A stretch of DNA of 64,000 nucleotides, taken from NCBI RefSeq assembly GCF_041296385.1, contig NW_027184085.1:56263109-56327108 (forward strand). Direction: 5' to 3'. Below, piece after piece: positions 36,915-47,940 of this stretch (its first letter is position 1; every line of letters begins with the position of its first letter). The position numbers and the translations under genes are program-made. The notes under the pieces were generated by a model. It was not told the DNA's origin. It did not search any database and was given only the letters and a program-made list of their open reading frames with translations. This stretch comes from Aphelocoma coerulescens (lineage: Eukaryota > Chordata > Aves > Passeriformes > Corvidae).

Positions 36915-38122
36915 ATTTTGGACATTCATATGATAACAGACTATATCATGCTACATTCACAGCATGGTGGAAAAATGAAGTGCTGAAATCCAGCTCATCT
37001 ATGTAGCTGTAATTAAGCCCCTTACCATTAACAAACCAGTATTGTTCTTTATTTTCCCGTGGACCATAGAAACATTCACAACATACAATGAAGAGACAAG
37101 AATAACACTAATGCATGAATAACATTAAATCTGGCATCAAGAGCTTGTCTTTGCATATGAAATAGGACTTGTTTAAATGCAAATGTTTTTATGAATGTTA
37201 GTGGGAAATTTTAGCTCATATGACAAAATGAACTTTAGTTCATATGTGAACTTCAGTTTATAAAGTGAACTATATCCTCATCTTAAGAACAGAATATATC
37301 TGGCAAAGGGATGCTATTGTAAAATGAGTTGCTTTAAGACATACATAGCCTGGCTTATATCCACCAGATTCATGCCATCTCTGTGACCCTCCTAGTTTCT
37401 TGATGTCCATCAGCCACAGAAAAATGTGAATAGAAAGAGAGCAGGATAAATGAGTTTCACTTTGGCATGCAAAGATGTTTGGTGACCTCCTGCTCATTCA
37501 AAACTATCTCATTATAAAATCCACCGTGAAGTTTGGAAAAAAAAAAAAATATTGACGGCTCCAGCTCAGGAATGGTGCAGGACAGGGATAGCAGGAACCC
37601 TGCTGCTCTGGACCGAGTGGCATTGGCAGTGTGGTGTGGGAAGCCAGGCATGGCCCTTGCCCACACAATGTGATACCTGGCTCCTTTTCAGTCAGCGCTG
37701 TTCATCTCTCACTTTCATGAATGCTGTAATTATACTGGTTTCCACTTAAAAGTCAGTGTTTGCCAAGACCTGTCACTGACCAGCTTCTGAAGCACCAGAG
37801 CTTTGCAGGAAACTACTTCAGTAACTGTGTGGTACCTGTTGACAAATGCTGGCTTTTAAATGGCACCCACAGTAAAGGAAGCCCTCAAAACCTTCTATAA
37901 CTACCCAGTGGGAAGTAAACTATTTGTTTTTTCACATACCTTTCTGTACAGCCTTCCCCTGGTGTGTGAAATGTCTGTAACTTGAGAGAAGTTCAGGATC
38001 TTCTTGGGAAATGCAGACTCTGAAAGGTCCTTTTTCCTGAATTACATCACTATTCAGGTGATGTTCTCTATTTCTTCTCTGCTAACTCATTCCTGTATAT
38101 TTTAAATCCATCTATTACAATT

Positions 38123-38125
<3 letters not shown>
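36915..38125. other. Unannotated noncoding stretch
   Basis: Frames of 65 to 75 codons only (37270-37497, 37457-37666, 37552-37749). A run of 13 A lies at about 37538-37550. Confidence 0.5.

Positions 38126-38160
<35 letters not shown>
38126..38160. repeat. (TA)n microsatellite, 35 bp
   Basis: A perfect TA dinucleotide array of 17.5 units. Likely polymorphic. Confidence 0.95.
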
Positions 38161-38162
<2 letters not shown>

Positions 38163-39339
38163 TCTATTCAAAGAAAATGACAGGAAGAAGACACAGGGAT
38201 TTAATAAAGTACAACCTAAGAAGCTTAGTCACATTAGATATCAAATAATACATTTTTTTATGGAGGTGTGTTAAAATTATTACAGTATTTGACAGATGGG
38301 TTACTGATGGTTTATAGATGATGTGAGCACTGAATGAACTTCTATTTGCTCTCACATCATGCCAAGACTTTTCACCCTCCTTCCTAAAAGAGGTTCTTCT
38401 ACTTTTCATTGTGCCACACAGTTATGTCAAATTATTAGGCATCCCTTGATAAAATTAATGCATATTTTTAAAAAAAGAAGTCTCAACAATGCAAATATAC
38501 TTTTTTTTTTTGGTGCAAAAAAATAACACAAGCTCTTTCAACAGAAAAAATCCCTTTTTAACAGGCCAATGTGCTGCATTCGGTAATGGAGGGGGCAGAA
38601 GCAGACACTCGCTGAAGCAAGTGGCACAGGGAAACTTTTGCCTACTTCTTCTGTTCCTGTGCTTGCCTGTGGGAGTGTGTTAGCCATCCTTTAAATGCTG
38701 TAACAACACTCAGACTACTGCAATTGGAGGGGTGGAAAGTAGAAAAAAAGGAGGTAATGAGATGGGTGGGCTAAAAATTAAGTATTTATACATGAAAGGG
38801 CTGTTAGTTTCAAAATTATTCTTTCTCTCCATAGCTGTCCCTTCTTCACTGTTTAGTTAATCAAATTGTAAAAGTACTTAAGCAAATACCAAAATCCCAT
38901 AATATTTGCAACATGTGTCTTGAAATGAAGCATGTGTTAAAGTGTTTTCTGAAACTGGAATAACAATAATGGAACTTGGGGAATGTCAGCATGATTCATA
39001 AAGGAATCTTACTTTAACGTGGTGTAAGGCTGTCACTGCTACAGCCCAGCCAGCTCTCTGCAAAGTTACCTTTCCTCTAAATTTACCTTGGAAGAAGCAC
39101 TCAGCATTGAGTGTTAAAAATGCACTGGCAAATGTGGAAATGTCTGATTCCAGACACCCTGGTATGTGAGCATGCTAACGCTTGAGCAAAAACGTTGATT
39201 ATTTCAAGGGAATTACTCCCTGGAATAATTTCTCATATCTGAATAGTATTTGAAAAATCCTATCATGTTTAGAATAATGGTCTAATCCTGAATAATTCTG
39301 GGAATCCTTCATCTCATGAAATTTGTGCTATCACACAAC
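38161..39339. other. Unannotated noncoding stretch
   Basis: An 81-codon minus frame (38164-38409) and a 64-codon plus frame (38489-38683), neither recognisable. The latter sits in a small GC-richer patch at 38565-38690. Confidence 0.5.
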
Positions 39340-39720
39340 ATGTAGTGGATCAGAGTCTTTGTGAGCCAGATAAATGGCAGAGAAGCAGAGCAGTACGTGC
39401 GCCAGTCTGTGCATAAGAGGCAGCCATAGCCCAGAAGACAATTTAATCTCATCCATTTTCCAAACCCAGCCTGTATTATTGCAACACTGACTGATGTCTC
39501 ACTGTAATAAAGTATCATCCTTAGAATGGTACATGTTTCTGTTTTATCCCTTTGTTTGTACACAGATTAAAGCACGTTCCCCATTGACTGTAACCTATAA
39601 TTGAATCAAGGATTCTGTCACTGTCACGGAGAGCAGGATTGGCGCTTGAGTGGTTTATGAGCATAAGCAGCACAATCTGAAGATTAAACTTTGATCTTCA
39701 GGCTGTGGCCATGAATTTTC
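39340..39720. other. Candidate conserved noncoding element
   Basis: CpG-containing words (GTACGTGCGCCAG near 39393; GTCACGG near 39624; TTGGCGCTTGAG near 39639) stand beside well-formed motifs: a forkhead-like TGTTTGTAC near 39553 and a TCF/LEF consensus CTTTGATC at 39689-39696. An 84-codon minus frame (39309-39563) is unrecognised. The call is from motif texture alone. Confidence 0.28.
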
Positions 39721-39883
39721 TTTTGGTTACATATAGAAAGAAAAATAATAGAAAAAATCATGAATGGAAGAGCTTGAGAGGAAAAGATGTTAGCTAGCGA
39801 TCAAAGACACTTTTGTTTGGTGTGAACTTTTGATACAAAACAGTTAGTTAAAAGAGTGGAAGATTTGTATTGGTCAAATTTTT

Positions 39884-39885
<2 letters not shown>

Positions 39886-39915
<30 letters not shown>
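39886..39915. repeat. (TA)n microsatellite, 30 bp
   Basis: Perfect TA dinucleotides followed by a short A run. A second TA array 1.7 kb to the right of the one at 38126-38160. Confidence 0.93.
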
Positions 39916-39921
<6 letters not shown>

Positions 39922-42900
39922 TCTATTAAAACTCTTGGAGGGGAGATCATTGCATCCAAGTGGGTGAAGTAAGTTTCTTTCTCAGTCCTTTAAGCTTCTG
40001 AAGTCTCAGCACAATTTTGAATGAGGAAAAAATCATTTTCCTGCTCTTTACATGCAAGTCACAGTTTTCTTATGGGTTCCACAGTACCCATGGCCTCAAA
40101 GCACTACTGCACAGCTGCTGCTACATATGTTGCTGCTGAAAGCTAAAACTTGCTGAAATAATCATTCCCAATGTTTGAAGAGAACGTGTTTTAGGCACCG
40201 CTTGATGTATCTTGTTTCTTCAGGGAGCATGAAGTCACAGCACAAAACAGCAGTGACATCAAAAATTCAGGGTTGATGTGGGCTTTTGTTGTCCCTTCTC
40301 CCATCCCCAGCCTGGTCTCTGGCAGTGTGAAGGACTACAAAAAAACTGCTTGCATCATAAACCTTTATTTCAGGGTAAGTGATAGGATTGATGTTCGTAC
40401 ATAATTGTCCATGTTGGATATAAGAGCTGTAAATTTTTAATTTGTACATGAAAAAAGGACAATACAGGGAGCACAGTGTAAAATGTTAAAAGATAAAACA
40501 AAGGAAGAAGCAGTTTTACACTACTCCACTGTCAAAGGATAAGAGATGCATTAAATATAAGCTAGCAGGATCAATCATACATACAGGTAAGATCAAACAA
40601 ACCATATAGTAACCCTGAGAGACAGATGTCCTTCCCAATTCTTTCACTCCATCAAGATAAATAGCTGCAGTTTGGTTACTCGACTGATGCAAATCAATAA
40701 AACTCTATTGAAATCTGCAGCAGTGTTGGGACTTTTTTCTCCATGAATCTGTTTCTCAAGTTTGGCCCAGTATAAAATATTCAATGAGAGTAGCTCAATA
40801 TGTTTTAAATTTGTTGCTATGGTCCTTTTTCTCCCTTGAACTTCAATACTGGCAGCTATGACAGACAGTGAGAAATGTTCAGAGAAAGAAATGGAGCAAG
40901 GAACATATTGCTGTTCCAATGAGGAGAAAAAAGACAAAAGACCCTTAAAAGATTGGAGGAGTTGGGCTGAAAATTTTGGTTCTGACGCATCTGAAGCCTT
41001 AATTTGTCACAAAGCTAGGAGTGATACAAAAATGTTAGTCATGTGTCTGAACTGTAGCAGAAGTGGGAAATGCCTAGCTATGTTTGCAAATTAAACTCTT
41101 CGGATTTGATGGCTGACCACAACATTCAGAAACCAGCTTTAGTCAGGGAGGATGGAAAACTCCCAGCAGAGCATGGTGTTTCTAAGTCTGTGGTATTTTT
41201 ACTGCCACTTGTCTTTGGAACTAAAGCTGGGAGGTGCAATCCACACCCATGCAAAGCCCATGCAAGGACTGTGCAACACACAAGGGCTGAAAGCATGGGG
41301 TCTGTGTGGTGCTGAGGCTGCATGATGCTCCAGTGCACAGAGATGAATTTAATCCTAGGAGAAAAGAGCTATACACTGTATAGCGAGTCTAGTCACAACA
41401 TGCTATTGAGGAGGACAATAATAAGGACACAGCATCTGGTGGAAGGAGGGACACAATTACTCTTCTTTTTTTCTGTTTCAAAGACAGCCACTCTAATTCT
41501 CTTCTGACACCATTTTTAATTTCCAATGCTGTAATTTTAAGTTTTCAATGAGGCAAACCCAAGGTATGGCAATATAAATGGAGCCAGCTGTAATTCAGCT
41601 CAGTGTGAACTCTTGATTGTTTTTGAATATGTAATTGCAGCCATAGGGATGGTTAAATCAAATTGGAGTAGAAAGCCACCATCCAAATATAGTGCCTCCT
41701 TACACCAACAGAATCTGTACAGCAGAAAGGCTTTTCTATACAGGCTGATGCAGAGCACAGAAACCCTGCTCTGTGCATTTGATCCAGAGCTGGGAAAATG
41801 AGCTAACAAATGTTGCTCATGAATATTCATAGACATTTTCAAAGGAAGGAATTTATCCATGTTGACATCTCATTTATGTTTGCGTTCTGTGAAAGTGTAA
41901 TCGTGAACAATCCAGTATGCACACAATTTAAAGTAAATTTTAAATTAAAACAATGGCATCTATTAAAAACTCAATTCTTTCATTGAAACTATGTTCATAT
42001 CACCCTTCATGACATATTTAAAAATAAAAGGGACAGAGTGAAGATTCTGCACAAGTTATCTTACTGGGACTTCTGACACCTGCAAAATGATCTCATGAGA
42101 ACAGTGACTTGGAAAGGGCAAAGATTTTGGCTTCTTTGTGGACATATTTCCACATTTACCTATAACTGTGCTATACCGACCAGATAATAGAGAGGTTTAG
42201 TTCCCTAAATCTCAGAAACAGTCCAGTTAAATTCCAGGTTATAGACCAGCATAAATGGTTTTATTTTATGTGGATTAAGAAATGTTTCTCTGCTGAAGGC
42301 TGTGAATTTGCAGTTTTGAGTGCAGTTGGCTTGTTCTTCATACAAACTTCCTCTGAAGATTTCCAGAATTTGGAAGAACCTTGGCCTGTACAAGTAACTC
42401 ACACTTGACATTGCACCTAAATGCAGTGGAACCATCTTTGTGCCCTTTCCTTCCCAGACAACTCCCAGAGTTCTGAGAATTTTTAGTAAAGCCACAAATT
42501 TGGCTTTATACGGGAGTGTAAAATCAGCCCCTGCCTATCAGCAGCAGACTGAAAAAAGGTATTGTTGTGTATGTGGCTACCTACAGGTTGAACATAATCT
42601 CTGCAAAGATTTATTTGCCAGAAGCTTTACTTTAAATCCATACTCTCAAGACTATATTAATGTGGCTACTATATAAAGACATTTCTCTTCTGTGGCCTGC
42701 AGCTGGAATATGTACTGCAGTTTGTGCTTGCTGTCAGTCAAAGAAATGCTTTCAATTTTTCATAACAAGCTGTAAGTGTCTGCAAGTTTGAAAGAAAATA
42801 ATAATAATTATTAAAAAAAGAGACAGAGAGAGAAGTTCTCTCAAGAAGCAGACTCCAATATATTCCAAGGTTAGTGCTGTATAATTAATGGCATTACCAA

Positions 42901-43105
42901 ATGAAGCTGAAAGTGTAGAGTCTGCAAAAGGCTAATAACAAGGATTAGATATGCACTCTCTTTTTCATTCATGTTCTTACAGTTTCTTGTGAGCCTAATT
43001 GAAGTCAGGAGGGCTTTTCCACACGACATTTTCAAATGCAGCTCTGATAAGTGACAAACAGTGCATGTGCCCTATGGAAAAACCTCTTGCCATGTATTGC
43101 TAGGG
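39916..43105. other. 3.2-kb unannotated noncoding stretch
   Basis: The longest frames are 97 codons (40644-40937, minus) and 96 codons (42205-42495, minus), unrecognised. A short tandem CCCATGCAA repeat lies at about 41248-41262, and a POU-dimer-like palindrome at 41819-41830. Confidence 0.5.
41819..41830. promoter_or_regulatory. POU-dimer (MORE-type) palindrome
   Basis: ATGAATATTCAT, a perfect 12-bp palindrome that fits the MORE consensus ATG(A/C)ATAT(G/T)CAT bound by dimers of POU proteins such as Oct1, Brn2 and Pit1. One 12-mer in 64 kb of AT-rich DNA can arise by chance, so occupancy is unproven. Confidence 0.35.
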
Positions 43106-43140
43106 AAAAAAAAATAAAAAAGAAAAAAAGAAAAAAGAAA
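43106..43140. repeat. A-rich tract
   Basis: Runs of A interrupted by single T or G (AAAAATAAAAAAGAAAAAAA type). No upstream element was recognised as the source. Confidence 0.85.
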
Positions 43141-43729
43141 TCTTGCTCTACTCTTTTTTTATTAAAGTTGTGGTTGGATATGTTACATTAGAAAACTGGG
43201 AGAAGCATTTTCAGCTGGGACTGGTGTAGTGACTATATGCATTTTTTCTCTCTAGGATTACATTCAGTAAGATTTTATTAGTGGAAAAAGACACATATTG
43301 CCAAAAAAACCTGTTAAAGATTGGCTTCAAAGTCTGTAAAACAACGGAACATGGACAACTGCTGGGAAAGACTTCTAAATGAATCCTTCTGGCATTAGAT
43401 TATTCTGTGATAAAAAAATTCACTTTAGCAAGTAGGTCAGAGTACAGCTGCAACCTGATGCAATGGAGGTTTTAAACACTATCAAAATGATTTTGGATTA
43501 ATCACCTTCCTGCTGGCGGTAAAGGTTATTTATAGAACATACTTTAAAAAAAGAAAGAATCTGAATATCTCTAATCTCCCACTAACCTTCTACAGCAAAT
43601 AGCAAAGCATTAGCTCTGTGTGCATTTCTGAATCCAGTTTTTAATTATAACTTTCCCATGTTTACATGAACTTTGGTTTGCTTTTCAAAAACCTCACAAA
43701 CAATTCCTGCAGCTGACCTGTGTGTAGTG
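43141..43729. other. Unannotated noncoding stretch
   Basis: No frame of 60 codons and no repeat or motif of note. Confidence 0.5.
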
Positions 43730-44110
43730 GTGAATTTCTCCATAAAGTGAGTATTGATGAGCTGAAAAGTTCAGTGAACAGGAAAATTCTGCTGCTTTTA
43801 TTGCCAGTGTGACAGGTTACTTTATTACCATGCCTTTCACAGCAATTTAACAGTTACCCTGGTAACAGATTCAGTGAGGTAATGGGATCAGAGGCATTAG
43901 AGGAGAGGAAAGGCTAGCGACAAGAGAAAACCATCTGCTGGCTTATGTTCTCGGGGCTGTTTGCTCACTGCGAGCTCCTGACAATCATTGTACTTGGATG
44001 TAAATGAGGCAGGTTAAACCACAGGCCTGCCCTATTTAGCCGTACTCTGGTGATTTGTCTTTCTAATTCTATTGAAATAATAATCAGGATTTGTTTCTGA
44101 TTAATTAACT
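43730..44110. other. Candidate conserved noncoding element with RFX site
   Basis: This block contains the perfect X-box at 43853-43866, CpG-bearing words (GGCTAGCGACAAG near 43912; CTCGGGG near 43950; ACTGCGAGC near 43967; AGCCGTACT near 44038) and a run of homeodomain/POU-like AT cores at its right end (TAATAATCAGG, TGATTAATTAAC near 44080-44110). Retained CpGs together with dense motifs in an AT-rich desert are typical of distal enhancers. This is the best enhancer candidate in the window, but conservation is untested. Confidence 0.35.
43853..43866. promoter_or_regulatory. Perfect RFX X-box
   Basis: GTTACCCTGGTAAC is a fully symmetrical X-box: GTTACC, 2-nt spacer, GGTAAC. It matches the dimeric consensus GTNRCC-N(0-3)-RGYAAC of the RFX winged-helix proteins, which regulate ciliary and neural genes and MHC class II genes. 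Both half-sites are ideal. Chance occurrence of two ideal 6-mers at this spacing in 64 kb is small though not negligible. Confidence 0.6.
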
Positions 44111-44696
44111 AACCTTTTGGTAAAAAGATTAGATAACGAAATTGCTGCCTATTCAGAGGTAATGAGATTTTTATTACTCTGTCAAAGGGAAAGAAAAAAA
44201 ACGTGCATTTATGTGTCACCAGCCACCATGTCAAGGGAGAAAAATAAAGATTTAAATCTTTATGTCAGACATTTATTTCCTCCACAGAGAAGTGCATATT
44301 GTATTCTATGGGTGCACATAATAGTGTTTAAAACTTTTCAGAAGAGCTTTTAAAACACCAAATAAAATACTAAATATATTTAAACCATTATGTATTTGTT
44401 ATTAATTTGTTTCAAAAGAATTCTCCTTATGGAAATGAAACATTTGATGATTCAGAAATCCACCTGTACTATATGGGCATATTTCTATAAGTGCAAAAAT
44501 GTGAAGAAAGCAGTAAATTTCAGTGTGAGTGCTACAGAGTGACATATGTAAGTAGACTGCTATTATATCTTGCCTGATAGAGTAGTTAAAGTAGAAAATG
44601 CTTTCACACATAGAAGATTTACTTGGGTGTTTTAAACACCATGCAGGATACTGGAAGCTTTTACAATTAAATAAGAAATATTAACGAATCACGGCT
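44111..44696. other. Unannotated AT-rich stretch
   Basis: A 78-codon plus frame (44117-44353) and a 69-codon minus frame (44402-44611), both unrecognised. Confidence 0.5.
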
Positions 44697-45110
44697 TTTA
44701 GAGTCTCCTCACGAAAGGCTCCTTGAGAAGATGCAGCTGCCTCCCTCAGTGAGTGACCCAGACCTACAGAAGGTGCCTGCCAGACCCCAGGGGCCGGGCT
44801 GCAGACCGAGCAGCGCCTGCCCACCAGCACCTTGTGCCTTGCCATGCTTACCCCGGCAAGGCAAAGGACATAAAACGCCTGAAAACTTGCTCCTGGGACC
44901 ACGAAGCCAGTACAGCTGTGAAACATGTTAACCATGCATGGGCAGCACAGCTGTGGGGCCATCGGCCATGTGCTGCATCAGCGGTGTACAGGCGAGCTCC
45001 TGGTACACCTGATAGAAAGGCAATGAACGGGCAGCATTTGCTGTGCCAGGTCGGGTGCTGTGGCTTACCCACTGCAAGAAGAGCTTTGTGCTCTGCTGAC
45101 TGTCAAGACA
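44697..45110. other. CpG-bearing GC-rich patch with 148-codon frame
   Basis: The sharpest composition change in the window. About a dozen CpGs occur in 400 bp (near 44712, 44802, 44808, 44812, 44854, 44875, 44901, 44961, 44981, 44992, 45028, 45052). A 148-codon plus frame (44753-45199) and minus frames of 93 and 74 codons overlap it. The plus product is Ala/Arg/Cys-rich without a recognised domain. A 9-bp stem, TGCCTTGCC (44835-44843) and GGCAAGGCA (44855-44863), with an 11-nt loop, sits inside. Candidates are a small CpG island (an alternative promoter or lncRNA first exon), a decayed exon, or a foreign fragment. No protein function is claimed. Confidence 0.4.
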
Positions 45111-46989
45111 GCAATCATGATTTGTTAATTAATAGATCTCTACAAACAATTGTGATGAGAGCATTTTCTGTCATTCGTACAAAGCAAGAGGAAATATAGG
45201 GCACAACAGAGCATTTTGTTGTGGTGGAGTTAATGAATGCACTCTCAGATTTGAGGTGACACTTACATTGGTGGCTTTTGGTGTGCTTCATTACTTTTAC
45301 TTTTACATGTTAACATGAAAAGCTCTCCTATGCTGAAAGTCCCTGCTTCTCCCCAGCGGTGTATATAGCTGAAAGCCAGCCAGAAGAGCGACCCAGTTAG
45401 AGGAAATGTCTTTGGTAAAGAGATCTGATCCTGAGCATGTTCCTCCCCTGTTCCCCTAGGGGAACCTCATAGTTTCCAGTTGCTGATTACTGAGTATGGC
45501 CAGCATTTCTCCCTTTCTGTCCGGGCTTTCCAGTGTTACAGCCCTGACAAAAGATGCTTTCTTCTACCAACGGGAAATTGTAACCCCTCTCCCTGTCCTT
45601 CAAAAATCCTGACTGCAGGTTTTTGACCCCTGATAGCCAAAATCGCTTGAAAGGCAAGCAAGCCTTTTGGCTCAGTAGCAGTTGTAAAGCTTTGCTCTTC
45701 ATCTCTTTTTCCCCTCCACCCATGCAAAATTTAGATTTAACATTAGTAATTACTATTAAAATTAGCAAAATATTATTAAAGTATCTGAGCTAAGGAGAAT
45801 AACTGTAGTTTTCCTTTTTCCAGACAATGACATCTACAGCTCTACATTTTCATGAAATGTCTATACTTAACAAAAACATTACTTCATTTTCATGGTATTT
45901 CTTTTGTGCCTAGGAGCAACCCTGTAATTGTTCACTTCAATTACAACATTACTATTTTATACTGAAACCCATTTTATCTGCATGCCAGCTTTTTATTTGT
46001 TTTACCAACTATATCTATTTCCATTACTGCAAGGCTGATGGTTTGTCTCAAGAGGAAATCAAATCCATTAATTCAGAAATTTCAAGCACGGCTGCCTCTG
46101 CCATAAGCAGCATTTCTTATGCTAATAGCAAATGTGCTGAGACTGAAAAGAACTGACACAGCTCTGTTTTTTATCATAACTTAAGCATTTATGTAAAAAG
46201 GCAAATCCAATAGTACTAGGAAACTATAAGTGTTATTATATATAATTCACTTTACTGAGAACTGCATACAGACTGGTTTGTGCAACTGTGTCTTAAATCA
46301 TGCTGTTTGTGGTTTTAACTTGCTTGACATTTGGGGTCTGCTTTTGATCTTGGGTACCTCAATGAAAATCTGCCATTGTTCATCTGGCAACAATACAATT
46401 ATTTCAGATTTACCACAGGGAAACAGAGATCAGGATATGTTCAGCTTGCTTATTGTATTTCATCTCACAATCACAGTCTACTAAACTAGCTTTGAACTCT
46501 CTGTATTTACAGAAAATGCATCGTAGAAGTAGGACATCTTCTTTTCCCAGCTACAAAAAATAGCCATTTCAAAGCTAATTTAGGTATTTCCAGGAAGCTG
46601 TATCCTTCTAACACCATACAGAAATAAATGCATCACCCACTTCCCACTGCCTCCTCATTTAATGCACTTAGTCCTGTTGTATCACATGGGCTGTGTTCAA
46701 TTAGATAGCTTAACAAGATAAACTCTGACTTTGACCCAGAAAAAGCAAACCAGATTGCTGCTGAATTCTACGTAAGCTTTTCCAGGCTTTGTGACCTGTT
46801 TATGTCAACGAAAAATGCAAGAGATCCTTATCATGAAGGCCAAATTGGTTACTGAGGGTTTGGGTTTTTCTTAATATATGTGTGCACAGACAGAATATAC
46901 AAGAAAACTGTGCCATTCTTGCCCTTCATTTTTCCAGCAAAACCCTTTAGTGCTGTAAATCAGATTTCATTGGGAGATCTTACACACTG
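45111..46989. other. Unannotated noncoding stretch
   Basis: A 93-codon minus frame (45487-45768) and an 84-codon plus frame (46230-46484), unrecognised. The rest is ordinary AT-rich DNA. Confidence 0.5.
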
Positions 46990-47300
46990 GCTGCTGATAA
47001 GCTGTTGAGAAGTAGACAGGGCTTTTAGGAATTGCTGAACCATGAAGCTGACCTGCTTAGTGTTTTGTTGTAGGCTATTAAATCCAGGATTGGTGTTTTA
47101 AGATGATTCTGCTTTCTTCTTCCCTTGGCCTGGTTAAGCAACTCTACCCCCACCTCATTATTTAGCTGATTAAAATAAAAACCAAAATGAGAAACCTGCT
47201 GTTTGAAAATCCTTCCTTCACCCATCAAATTAATGAGAGTGACTTACGCTGACGTAGTTTATGGCCTTAGCAATTTGACACTAATTTTGCAACTGAGAAA
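46990..47300. other. Weak candidate conserved noncoding element
   Basis: The texture mixes homeodomain-like words (TATTTAGCTGATTAAAATA near 47160; AAATTAATGAG near 47226) with a CRE-like GACTTACGCTGACGTAG at 47240-47256. Support is impressionistic. Confidence 0.2.
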
Positions 47301-47877
47301 AGATTTACTAACTGTACACACCACTCAGCTTTGGTGGCAGTGGAATGACATTCTTTTCTCCAAAAACAAGCTCTACGTTTTTGTAAACATGTGTTATTTG
47401 GTTGCCTCATTGTAAATGGATCCCAGTTGGATAATATGGCTTCTTCCCACTAGCATATTGACAATTATGCACCAAAAGACCAAGGAAAAAGATTATATTT
47501 CAGCTAGAGTGCTTTCATTTCCAGATATTTTCAAGTGTTGTAAATATGTTTTGCACTGTACCTGTTACTGCCTAGTTAGAAACCTGCTGGTTCTTTGCAC
47601 ATCTCTTTCATACTGAGAGAGAAATTAAATGTACCCTTTTATTTTTTTCTCTGTTTGACGAGTGTTAACAAGTGCAGCGTTAGAGAAAACCCAGCCAAAT
47701 ACAGCTCTGTAGCTGTTGCTACTAAATAAAGCAAAAGCCACCTGGTGACAAAGTTCACTGGGGCATCATTTCTTTGTGTGGCTGAAAGAAAGAGAAGAAG
47801 AGAGAAAAAAAACCTCACATACTCATGGAAGTAAATCTCATTGAATCACACTCAGGAGACAAAAACGTGAAGTGTAT

Positions 47878-47940
47878 GTTTTATATGTATGTGTATATAT
47901 ACATACATGCATGTATATATATGTACATGTAGATATATGG
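47878..47940. repeat. Degenerate (TA/CA)n microsatellite
   Basis: Alternating TATATA, GTGTATA, ACATACATG and GTACATG units, including the 14-bp palindrome ATACATGCATGTAT. Pyrimidine/purine alternation is nearly continuous for about 60 bp. Confidence 0.85.
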
